Source: Lobulomyces angularis (Eukaryota; Chytridiomycota; Chytridiomycetes; Lobulomycetales; Lobulomycetaceae). Taken from it: 21,694 nt of DNA. Numbering within the stretch: the first letter of the stretch is position 1; each line of letters begins with the position of its first letter. The notes beneath the pieces were generated by a model. That model was not told where the DNA came from. It worked only from the letters and a program-made list of their open reading frames with translations, and made no database searches. The stretch is from the NCBI GenBank assembly GCA_027604685.1, contig JADHYX010000372.1, positions 1-21,694 on the forward strand. Direction: 5' to 3'. This document shows, piece by piece, positions 10,301 to 19,648 of the stretch. The position numbers and the translations under genes are program-made.

Positions 10301-12366
10301 AATTTAAATACTAGTTGAATAAAATTTAATTTAATTTAATTTTTTATTTTCTTAGCAAGGAATAGAAGGTCTGTTAGAAAATATGGAGGAATTAAAAAAT
10401 TAGTGAGATTATTAAAAGTTGATCCTGGAACAAATGAAGAAAAAGTTGCTATCAGTGGTGCATTAGCACTTTCAACTTGTAGTAAAAGTGGTATTAAATC
10501 ATCTTATAATAGCAATAACTTTATAATAAAAAATAAAAAAAAAAAAAGCAAAAAATAAAGAAGCTATAAGAGCAGTTGGGTCCATACCACTACTTGCAAA
10601 TTTGTTAAAATCACAAAATGAAAGCATTCTCATCCCAGTTGTTGGAATCTTACAAGAATGTGCTTCCGATGGTATAAAAAAAATTCAAAATCAAACAAAT
10701 AAATTAAATTTTTTTTTTAATTTTTTATTATATTTAATAGAAAATTATAGAGTTGCAATTAGAAGTTCAGGAATGATAAAATTTTTAGTTGAAAACTTGG
10801 CAAGTAAAAATGAAGAGCTACAAACTCATTGTGCTAGTGCAATTTTTAAATGTGCTGAAGATGGTTAAAAATTTTATTCTTTTTTTTTTTTAATTTTTTT
10901 TTTTACTTAATTTATTTTTATTTTTTTTGTATCAGATGACACACGAAATTTAGTTAGAAAATATGAAGGACTAACTCCATTAGTAAATTTATTAGATAAT
11001 TTAGGAAATAAAGAATTACTAGTTGCAGCAACAGGTGCAGTTTGGAAGTGTGCACAAAACGGTAAAAAAAAAATATTAAAATTTATGAATAAAAAAAATT
11101 TAAAATAAATTTTTTTTTTTTTTTTTTTTTTCAGCTGAAAATGTTTTGGCATTTAATAAGTTAAATACCATCAAAAGGTTAGTAGGATTAATGGAAAACC
11201 AACCAGAAGATGTTCTTGTCAATGTGGTTGGTGCCTTAGGTGCATGTGCAAAAAGCGGTATTTCCTATATAATTTTTTGGTTTTATAATTTTTAATCTTT
11301 TTTTTGTTTTAGTTGAAGGACGATCTTCAATTCGAGAAAGTAATGGAATAACTCCCTTAGTGAATTTATTAACCGGAACGAACCAAGCCTTATTAGTAAA
11401 TGTAACAGTTGCAGTTGGAGAATCGGCACTTGATAGTNNNNNNNNNNNNNNNNNNNNNNNNNNNNNNNAAAATAAAAATAAAAAAATCTCTAGCTGACAG
11501 TATGGCAATAATCGATCGATTGGATGGAGTTAGGTTGCTTTGGTCACTTCTCAAATCACCAAATCCCCATGTACAAGCAAGCGCAGCCTGGGCCATTTCA
11601 CCATGCATTGAACATGGTAAATAAAAACAAGAAAAAAAAAGTTAATTTGTAATTTACAAAAAATAAAATAAATTAGCAAAGGATGCAGGAGAAATGGTTA
11701 GATCATTTGTTGGAGGGTTAGAATTGATAGTATCACTTTTAAAAAGTGAAAATGTTGAAGTTTTGGCGAGCGTTTGTGCTGCCATCGCGAATATTGCCAG
11801 AGACGGTAAAAAAAAATAAAACAAAAAATTTTAAAAATTCAAAAATTTAATTAAAAAAAAAAACCAAATTTTTTTTTTTTTTTTAGAGGAAAATTTGGCA
11901 GTTATTACAGATCATGGAGTGGTGCCAATGTTAGCTAAACTCTCGAACACTAGAAATGATAAATTAAGAAAGCATTTAAGTGAAGCAATTGCTAGATGTT
12001 GCCATTGGGGAAACAACAGAGTTGCATTTGGTACAGCATCGGCAGTAGCACCATTAGTAAAATATTTAAGATCTCCAGATGAAGAAGTTCATAGATCCAC
12101 TGCTAGGGCATTACACCAGTTATCAATGGATCGTAAGTTTTTATTTTTAAAATAATCTGAAAATGTACAATACTCATTACTTTTTTTTTATTTTTTTTGT
12201 ATTTTGTTTAGCTGACAATTGCATTACCATGCATGAAAATGGAGTAGTTCAATTGTTGCTGGGTATGGTTGGATCAACTGACACCGCTCTACAAGAAGCT
12301 GCTGCTGGAACTATTGGAAATATTAGAAGGTTGGCACTTGCAAGCGAAAAAGCTGCCATGGCATAA
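7390..12366 (+). CDS. ARMC4: Armadillo repeat protein ARMC4 (outer dynein arm docking associated)
   Basis: Twenty-four exons give about 1127 aa (human: 1044): 7390-7733, 7809-8017, 8075-8285, 8347-8453, 8522-8653, 8709-8846, 8915-8985, 9034-9119, 9181-9231, 9296-9528, 9590-9634, 9770-9886, 9942-10064, 10152-10274, 10356-10490, 10561-10671, 10741-10863, 10936-11061, 11135-11257, 11313-11435, 11494-11616, 11677-11805, 11887-12132, 12212-12366. ARMC4 (ODAD2) helps place outer dynein arms on axonemal doublets. The N-terminal half has a Ser/Asn-rich start, a conserved [10 protein letters not shown] segment near residue 294 and a charged linker. From residue 543, [19 protein letters not shown] opens a run of ARM repeats, and the protein ends with [16 protein letters not shown]. 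Both are hallmarks of this family. Introns within the ARM part are all phase 1. A 31-base N gap lies in the intron after exon 20. Exon borders in the weakly conserved part (exons 7-11) are less sure. Confidence 0.9.
11438..11468. other. Assembly gap (31 N)
   Basis: The N run follows directly after a GT that serves as the splice donor of ARMC4 exon 20. Ending that exon at 11435 makes it 123 nt, like its neighbours, and keeps the frame into exon 21. The gap therefore appears to lie wholly in an intron and probably reflects a homopolymer that could not be resolved. Confidence 0.8.
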
Positions 12367-12946
12367 ACTTTTTTTTATTATTTTCTCTTCTTTTTTTATA
12401 TTTTTTTTGTTTCTCTTTTTTTTTTTTTTTTTTTTTTTTGGGTTGTAAAAAAAAAAAAAAAAAAAATTAAATTGTAAATTTTTCTTTAGTACTAGAGGTG
12501 AAAAAAAAAAAACAAATATTGAATTATTTTTTTTTTTCTTTTTTTTGTAGATAGAAAAAAAAAAAAAATTAAATGAAAAATTGATTAAAAAAAAATTTTT
12601 TTTTTTTGTAATAAAAATAAATAAAAAGTTATGATTCTTAAATTTTTTTTTCTAAACTTACAGACCAGTATAGCTTAGAATAAAAAATAAAAAAAAAAAT
12701 ATTTTTTTTTCTTCTAGAATTTTCTTGAACAAAAAAAAAAAAAAAAGAAGAAAAAGAAAGATAAAATAATTCTTTTTTTTAAAAAATAATAAAATAAATT
12801 AATTTAATTAATTACCTTTATCATTTTTTTTTTTTCTTTTTCTTTTCTTTTAAAAAGATTTTTTACAAATAAAAATTAAGAAAATTGGAAAGAAAATAAG
12901 AAATTTATAATTAAAAAACATAAAATTTAAATAAAAAATAATAGAA
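12367..12946. other. Homopolymer-rich intergenic DNA
   Basis: It consists almost wholly of long A and T runs, including 20 or more T followed by 20 or so A near 12418-12466, with no open frame. It should contain the ARMC4 3' UTR; AATAAA-like words near 12608-12625 are possible polyadenylation signals. It should also hold the promoter of the next gene. No specific site can be supported. Confidence 0.5.
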
Positions 12947-14198
12947 ATGGAGTTTATTCAAAATTTAATGACAGCACAGGTAAAAAAAATATATACAATT
13001 ATAAAAAAAAAAAAAAGAAAAGATAAAATTATAAAATTATAAAATTAAAAATTCAAATTAATTAAAAATATTTAAAAAAAAAAATTTTTTTTAAATGATA
13101 ATAATAATTGTAGTTTGTCTTGGGAGTAAATTGTTGTTCAGATTTCTACATCCTTCTGTTTTGTATATTCAAGGTTAAAAAAATAGACTTTAAAAACTCA
13201 TACTTTCAACTTGCCTTTGCTGCATTGTTTCACATCGTGGAAATTTTATCTGAGGTTTGCTTTTTTTTTATTTTTATTTATTTTCCCTTCCTATAATTTT
13301 TTTTTGTTTTTATTTTATTTTATTTTATTTTTTTAGGCTTACTTTACAGAAACTCAATTAAATAAAGAACCATCATTTGATTTTTACCTAGTATTTCTAC
13401 TATTTGATGTTTTAAAGCGATGTCTTTTGTGTAAAAATAAAATAAAAAAAAATAAAGAAATTAAATAAAAAATAAAAAAAATAATATATATAAAAAAATA
13501 GTTTCAGCGTTTTCTTTTCGATTGTACGTAATTTCGAGAATGAGGTTTAAAACAGTAGCTTTTTTATCGATCCTTCTGAGCATCTTGATAACAGGAGGAG
13601 GCACTTACATCAGTTTTTTTCTCCTATACAAAGTTAGTCACTTCACCTCAACGTATTTAAACACGGTGGCCAGTGTATTTTTTTTGTGTGGTCTATTGGT
13701 AGATTCGATTTACCGAATTATCATCAGCATATTTTTTTGTTTAGAAATTCAAAAAGCAACACATTTAAAAAATAAAAAAAAACATCGAAAACTAATGTTA
13801 CATCATGTCATTGGCATCAGTACTATCAACGTTGCTGTTTCTATCATAGCTGGTATTTTTTCTTTTCTTTTTTATTTTTTTTATTTTTTGAAAAAAAAAA
13901 GCTTATGTTCAGGCTAGAGTTTGTGTATATCCTACAGAACTAAAGGTAAACGCATTGTTGCAACTTTCATATATTCCTCTTTGTAGTTCAATCAATATTG
14001 TGGTAAAAAATTTTTAAAAAACAATAAAAATTAATTTTTTTCTTTTTTTATTTTATTTTTTTAACAAAAAAAAATAAATATAAAATAAAATAGTCAACAT
14101 TTCTTGTTTTAAGTTCAATGAAAAGTTTTATCGAAGTTAGTTTTCAGGATCATGCTTCTATTTCTCTTCCACATTCTGATACTACTTCTTGCCAGTAA
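12947..14198 (+). CDS. Predicted seven-helix membrane protein, family unknown
   Basis: Six exons (12947-12979, 13114-13254, 13337-13430, 13508-13852, 13902-14002, 14094-14198) assemble to 272 aa. Seven hydrophobic segments can be seen: FVLGVNCCSDFYILLFCIF, FQLAFAALFHIV, FYLVFLLFDVL, VAFLSILLSILITGG with GTYISFFLLY, ASVFFLCGLLV with IYRIIISIFF, HHVIGISTINVAVSIIAG, and LLQLSYIPLCSSINIVSTFLVL. A Lys/His-rich loop lies between segments 5 and 6, and the polar tail ends SCQ. The layout resembles a small 7TM receptor or a fungal 7TM membrane protein, but no family motif (DRY, NPxxY or a retinal lysine) was found and no function is claimed. The first exon codes for only 11 aa and is the weakest part of the model. 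It starts 580 bases after ARMC4 on the same strand and converges with the lyase gene, 167 bases from stop to stop. Confidence 0.7.
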
Positions 14199-14365
14199 AA
14201 CAAAATAATAACAATAATAACAGTAATAATAATGATATTTTTTTTTTTCTTTTTTAAATACCCAAGTATAGAAATATAAAAAAAACAAAAAAAACTTTAT
14301 ATTTGTGTGTATATATAAAAAAAAAAAGGAAGAAAATAATAAATGTGTTTATTTTTTAGTTTAAT

Positions 14366-15680
14366 TTATTTAGAATTTTCAGTATCAACTTGATTATAAT
14401 AATTAGCATCACGAAAACCACCATAAACTTTAGGAATAGTATCTTTCTTTTTTCTCTTTACATAACAACAAAAGCCAACACATATTGAAAGTAATAAAAG
14501 AATTGAGGCAGTTACTATTCCAGCTATGGCTAAACCACTTAATCTAAAGACGCATTTTGTTGGTTGAACTTTTAAGTTAGCATCGTGTACGATTGTTGCT
14601 GAATATATTGATACATCGCTGCTCATTGATGCTGATTCTGGCGATGTTAAGTGGTTTTGATTATAACTTCCAGTTTTAAAAAATACTCCTTGATCACTTA
14701 ATGAAACTCCACCACAATCTGTCAATACCTAAAAAAAATTTTTTATGAAAGTGTAAAAATTATACTTAGTATTTTTATTTTTTCTTTACTTGATCATCCT
14801 GCAAAACATACATTTTTCCTTGTACAACTCTTAGTTCCAAAGAAAATTGTGTTCCTAGTTGATAGTTACCGTTTATAACTGTATGTCCTGTATTTGGAGC
14901 AAGTGGAAAGAAAGCAGCTACAAAAAAAAAATTATTAAATTTTTTTATTTTTTTTTTATTTACAGAGTTGATTTGAAGTTAGTCTAATGATTAAGACAGG
15001 AACCTTATAGGAAACAAAAAAAATTTAAAAAATAATAAAAAAATTTATATATATGTATTTTTTACCACTCCATTGTGAATTTGGGCAGTGACAACACCAG
15101 GCTCAGGAACGTTAGGTAATTTATCAATAGATTGAGTTAATTTTAGAGAATGAGTACCAATTTGTGGGTCTAAATAAAAACCAAAAAAAAAAAAAATAAA
15201 GATTTTTAATTATATGAAATTTTTGTTTTTCTTTTACTCCATATTCCATTTTTAAAACCAAAAGGAGATTCTCTCAATTCAGTTCTCGTTGTGTCACTAC
15301 CAGTTGTACTTGCTGCACCATCAGGTAGTATTGGAGTATGAAATGTATATGCATTTTTTGATGGATTTAAGTAAAAAAATTGGTTTGAAAAATCAACTAA
15401 AAATCATTAAACAAAAATAATTAAATATAAAAAATTTTTTTTTATAATTTACCGGAAAGTTGAGGTGGAGTTATCTCATCTATTTTTTAATAAAAAAAAA
15501 TTTACAATAATTAGAAAAAATGATAATTTTTTTATTTTTTTTTTTTTTAATTTCAAAAGATTTGACGAATTTAGAACCGGCACCAGTAGGAAGTTGTAGA
15601 AACCATTGAGTCAAGTTAACATTTGGTGCTTGAGAGTAGCAGAGAAAGAGATTTAATACGATAGTTGTAAATACTTTCAT
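14366..15680 (-). CDS. Membrane-anchored polysaccharide lyase, PL7/alginate-lyase type
   Basis: Seven exons, 5' to 3' on the minus strand: 15680-15578, 15479-15453, 15396-15238, 15169-15066, 15003-14964, 14917-14790, 14728-14366, giving 307 aa. Residues 1-16 look like a signal peptide (MKVFTTIVLNLFLCYSQA). The next segment, WFLQLPTG, opens the jelly-roll fold of the PL7 clan. The three active-site motifs are present in the right order: R81-TELRE, Q126-I-H128, and FFK-TGSYNQ with Y209. They would bind the uronate carboxylate and carry out beta-elimination. PL7 enzymes cut alginate; the related PL20 enzymes cut glucuronan, and the sequence alone does not settle the substrate. A Ser-rich linker then leads to a transmembrane helix (about 253-275) and a cytoplasmic tail beginning KRKKK. 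A C-terminal anchor is unusual for such lyases. The exon 1 donor (15577) is uncertain; other donors nearby would change a few residues around position 34. Confidence 0.83.
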
Positions 15681-15857
15681 CTTGACAAATTTTTTTCTCC
15701 CAAAATTTTTATTTTTTTTTTTTTTTAACACAGCAATTTTTTTTTTTATTAAAAATTTAATTTACAAGAAAAAAAAAGAATAAAAAAAAAATAAAAAAAA
15801 AAGATATTAAAAATAAAATTAAAAAAAAATTAAAATTGCTCTATAATTACAATTTAT

Positions 15858-17493
15858 TTAAATCTTACTAATTGAAATATCAGAATAAACACTATTATAT
15901 TTAGTTCTACGATGTTCAGCAATTTGTATATCAAACTGAATATCAGAAGTTTCACTGAGATTTCCTAAAGAATCTTGAGATTCAAAAGTGTTTTTTACTA
16001 AATCTTGTTTGACATCAACCTTCAAAGCTTCTGAGTTCAGATACCACTCAGAAATAAAAGATTTTATAGAGTTAATCTTTTCAATGTTGTTTAGTTTAAA
16101 AAAATTATCATCGTTTTCTTGAATTATATTTTTTTCTTCTTCAATTTGGTTTTGATGAGATAAAGTTGGTATCGAGATTTCTTCTGGAATTGAATAAATT
16201 GTAGATTCAGTATCTTTGTTACTTTTTATATCAGTTTTTGTTAAAAAATATTCACTTATTGAATTTTCGAATGAATCTATTTATTATTTTTAATTTTTAG
16301 GTATTATTTAAAATTTTTTTTTTTTTTTTTTTACCATTCAGACTAATGTTTCGATCCAATGGAGAAGGTAATAAATTACTGGAGGTAGGAGATTGGTAGT
16401 TTTGAATGATGGTAGTGTTGTTTTTCTTGATGGTATCAAATTTTGTAAAATTGTCTTTAGTAATAAATGTTGGTATTGTATTTATATGAATAAAATTTTT
16501 ATTATTTTCGAGATTATCTTTTTTATTATTAAAAGTTGAAAAGAAACCTAAATTTTTATAGTTATTATTAATATTAATTTTTTTGTTTTATTTTTTTTTT
16601 TTACCTGAAAAAAAAGATTTATTTGTTTCTTCTTTTTTTTTTGATAACGATGATGAATTAAAATTAATTTTTTCATCAAAATTTTTTAAAACAAATTTAT
16701 TTTGAGTTTGAAGATTATTGTTATGTTTTGAGATATTTTTTTTTTTTTTATAAAAAAATATACAGCAACATAGGAGGGAGAGAATAAAGAGAAGTATTAA
16801 AATAGTGGAGGAAATAAGGATTTGATTTGAAGTAATAGTAGTTGGAGAATAGTTGTTTTTTAGATTGACTTCAGGGATAATCGAAGGAGTAGAAAGAGGG
16901 GATTGAGGAGTTGAATTTATTATCAAGTTAGAAAAAGAAGGAGTTAAATGAGTAGAAGATAAAGTTGGTAAATTTGTTAAAGATTGAGAATTTGATAAAG
17001 TTGTTGTTAAAGATTGAGAATTTGATAATGATGTTGATGAAATTGGAGAATTTTGTAAGGTATTTGAAGTTGGAATGTTTAATAAGGTATTTGAAGTTGG
17101 ATTGTTTAATAAACTTGTTGAAGTTGGAATGTTTAATAAATTTGTTGTAGTTTTTTTTGTTGAAAAAAAGGAAATTGAAGGTTTTACAGTGGGCAGAGGA
17201 ATTTTAATAAATCTGGATTTAGTTTTTGTTACAATAGAATTTGATAAGGTTAAAGAAACATGAGTATTTAAGAGATTTATTGAAGTTGAAGATGAAGTAG
17301 GTAATGCTGAAACTGAAGTAGAAGTAGGTAATGCTGAAGATGAAGTAGTTGATACAGAAATTGAAGGAGTAGTTAATATTGAAATTGAAGAAGAAGAAGG
17401 TAATGCTGAAATTGAGGATGAAGAAGAAGGTAATAATTGGTTAGATTGATTTTGAAATTGAAGGGATGAATTTTGAGGATTTAGAGCAAGCAT
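15858..17493 (-). CDS. Mucin-like Ser/Thr-rich single-pass membrane protein
   Basis: Three exons (17493-16605, 16547-16335, 16276-15858 on the minus strand) give 506 aa. Residues 1-220 are almost all Ser, Thr, Asn, Leu and Pro, with degenerate repeats of the types ALPTSTSVS, LLNIPTSTS and LSNSQSLT. This is the look of a heavily O-glycosylated stalk. One strong transmembrane segment (about 225-248, ILISSTILILLFILSLLCCC) is followed by a Lys-rich stop-transfer sequence. The cytoplasmic tail of about 255 residues is rich in Ser, Asn and acidic residues. The architecture recalls fungal wall-stress sensors (Mid2/Wsc type), but no conserved head domain is present, so the role is unknown. No signal peptide is visible at the chosen ATG; the helix may act as a signal anchor, or a 5' exon may be missing. 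It lies 177 bases behind the lyase start, on the same strand. Confidence 0.72.
16955..17160 (-). repeat. Degenerate coding repeats in the mucin-like gene
   Basis: Units encoding (N/I)PTS(T/N)(S/T)LL follow one another at about 17050-17150, and two nearly identical units encoding LSNSQSLT lie at about 16975-17020. They differ by a few bases each, as expected for slippage or unequal exchange within a low-complexity ectodomain. Confidence 0.6.
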
Positions 17494-18749
17494 AATTATT
17501 TTTTTATTAAAAATTTTTACTTTGTAAGTTATATAAGCTGTTAGGGGGCGCTTGTGGCATTTGTTATTTTCAGGGAAATTGAAGGCTTGAATGTTGTGAA
17601 AAGGAGTATGTTATGTTATGAGTGTGTGACACAAAAAAAGCTGAATTGCCTGGATGTTTTTAATGAGAACAAATTGTAGGAAGAAATTGTGAGAATAAAT
17701 TTGTATGAATAAATTGTATACAATTTGAATAAATTGCAACAAAGGCAAGTAGAATTATCCAGGATTAGTACTTTTATAAGTGTATTTGTGCATATATTTT
17801 TTAAGTTTATTTGCAGGATAAGTACTTCCACAAGTTTATTTTACACCATTATTTTTTAATAATGTATATAATATAATATGAGTATAGTATAGTAATAGTA
17901 ATAATATAGAATATAGTACAAATAAATGATTTGACAATACTAAGATATTATAATAACTATTGTGGTGATAACCACATGATAATTATCAGAAGTGCTTATC
18001 AAATTCAAGAACAAATAAATATTATATTTATTAAATGCTATGTTTAATATTATATTTATTAAATGTCATAACAAACGTTATATTAAATGCTGTATTAAAT
18101 ATATTGTATGCTATATATATTGCATTTATTACTGAGATATATTATTATGATTAATAGCTGGTAATTTATCTATTATTCATTCCATTCATTACATCTTCTT
18201 ATTCTGATATAATCTTAATTATTAAGTACATTGTTGCTAAATATTATATTATTACAAAGTATGTTGTATCATAATTTTACTATACATATAATATTATTAT
18301 TATAGTATTATAATATTCGTTATTACTATTTTATTATTGCTTCACTACCATAACATTACTATACTACACTATTTTATCTATATTACTACTATATTATTAC
18401 CATATCATTACTATGCTGCTACTACGATATTATCATATTAACATTATATTACCACATTATTTTTAACATTTTACACTATATAAATTATCCCTTTATTAAT
18501 TATATTCAACACTGTTTTATTATAATATAAACTATTATAACAATATACTATATTCCAAATTTTATTTTATTCTATTTTATTTACAAAAAATAAAAAATAA
18601 AGAAACTTTTATTACATTTTATTTACAAAAAAAAAAATTTAAAAAAAATAAAAAAAAAATTAAAAAAAGCAATATACAATAAAAAATATAAAAAAATATA
18701 AAAAAACAAAAAAAATTAAGTATATTTTTATTAAATTTTTTTCTTTTTT
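17494..18749. other. Low-complexity AT-rich intergenic DNA
   Basis: No gene is supported on either strand. The part at 17840-18560 is built from short words such as ATTATTAC, TATTATA and ATTACTA with scattered ACT. It looks like an eroded trinucleotide-type low-complexity region. The part at 18580-18740 is mostly A-runs and should hold the 3' UTR of the Sel1-repeat gene, whose stop is at 18750. Confidence 0.5.
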
Positions 18750-19568
18750 TTAAAATCTATTTAAATTTTCCCAAACAAGTAAATTTCCTAAATGATCATT
18801 CGCTCTACTATGACCCAACTTTGCACTTTTTTGATAATAATCTCTAGCTTTTCTTACGTCTTTATTAACCCCTCCAATTCCTTTTTCAAAAAACCTTGCT
18901 AGATAGTATTCTGCGTCTTTATTATTCTTTATTTCTTCACTCACATTAAAGTATTTAAATGCTTCTTTAAAATTTTTTTCCGTTCCATTTCCATAATAAC
19001 AACATTGTCCCAAATAACAATTCGCATATGCATTTCCACTTTCCGCTGCTATTTTAAAATGTTTAAATGATTCCCCATAATTTTTTTGAACTCCTGTACC
19101 ATTGTACAATAACAATCCTAAATAAAATGAACTTTCTGGATAACATATCGATGCTTCTAAAAAGTAATTATATGCTTTATTATCTATTTCAAAAAAAAAA
19201 ATAAAAAATAAAAATTAATAAAAATAAAACTATTTTTTTTTTTTACAATCTTTTTCCACTCCTAATCCATTAAAGTAGCAAAATCCAAGATGGTATTGAG
19301 CTGAAGAACTACCTAATTTACTAGCAACTTCAAAAATTTTTACTGCTTCTGTATATTTTTGATCATTAAAAAAAATCTTTCCCATTTGAGATAAACTTTC
19401 TCCTGCACCAACATTTAATATTTCTTTTTCATTAAACTCTTCATAATCTTTTATTTTTTTAATTTTTAAATTCTCTATTTCTTCTTTTTCTTTTAATTCC
19501 TCTTTTTCATCTCTTTTTTTTATTTCCTCTTTTTCATCTCTTTTTTTTATTTCCTCTTTTTCATCCAT
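18750..19568 (-). CDS. Sel1-repeat protein
   Basis: Two exons (19568-19247 and 19183-18750 on the minus strand) give 251 aa if the first ATG is used. The N-terminus is a charged tandem repeat (DEKEEIKKR twice, then DEKEELKEKEEIE), probably a coiled or unstructured helix. A TPR-like helix pair (SQMGKIFFNDQKYTEAVKIF) follows. Then come four to five Sel1 units of about 36 residues, recognisable by AQYHLGFCYFNGLGVEKD, FYLGLLLYNGTGVQKN, CYLGQCCYYGNGTEKN, EYYLARFFEKGIGGVNKD and RANDHLGNLL. Sel1 repeats form an alpha-solenoid that scaffolds protein complexes; in fungi they occur for example in chitin synthase activators and ER quality-control factors. No signal peptide is seen. The 5' end is uncertain: the frame stays open upstream through a 23-base A-run, and the gene may be the 3' part of the next one. 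Confidence 0.8.
19502..19568 (-). repeat. 27-base tandem repeat encoding DEKEEIKKR
   Basis: Two near-identical 27-base units and a third, partial one encode the charged N-terminus of the Sel1-repeat protein. The purine-only coding strand (GAA/AAA/GAT-rich) would favour replication slippage. Confidence 0.7.
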
Positions 19569-19648
19569 TCTTTTTAACTCGTCTTTTTCAGTATCATCAT
19601 TTTTTTTTTTTTTTTTTTTTTTAAATCCAAGTTTTTTTTTTTTTAATA

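Noticed and set aside
16965..17263. Plus-strand open frames with Leu-Ile-Lys repeats
   Set aside because: They are the antisense of the Ser/Thr-rich repeats of the mucin-like gene.
17616..17831. Minus-strand 71-aa open frame
   Set aside because: No motif, no splice partner and ordinary composition for stop-poor AT-rich DNA.
17840..18560. Possible CRISPR-like or satellite array
   Set aside because: The ATTATTAC-type words have no fixed period or spacer structure; this is simple low-complexity DNA.
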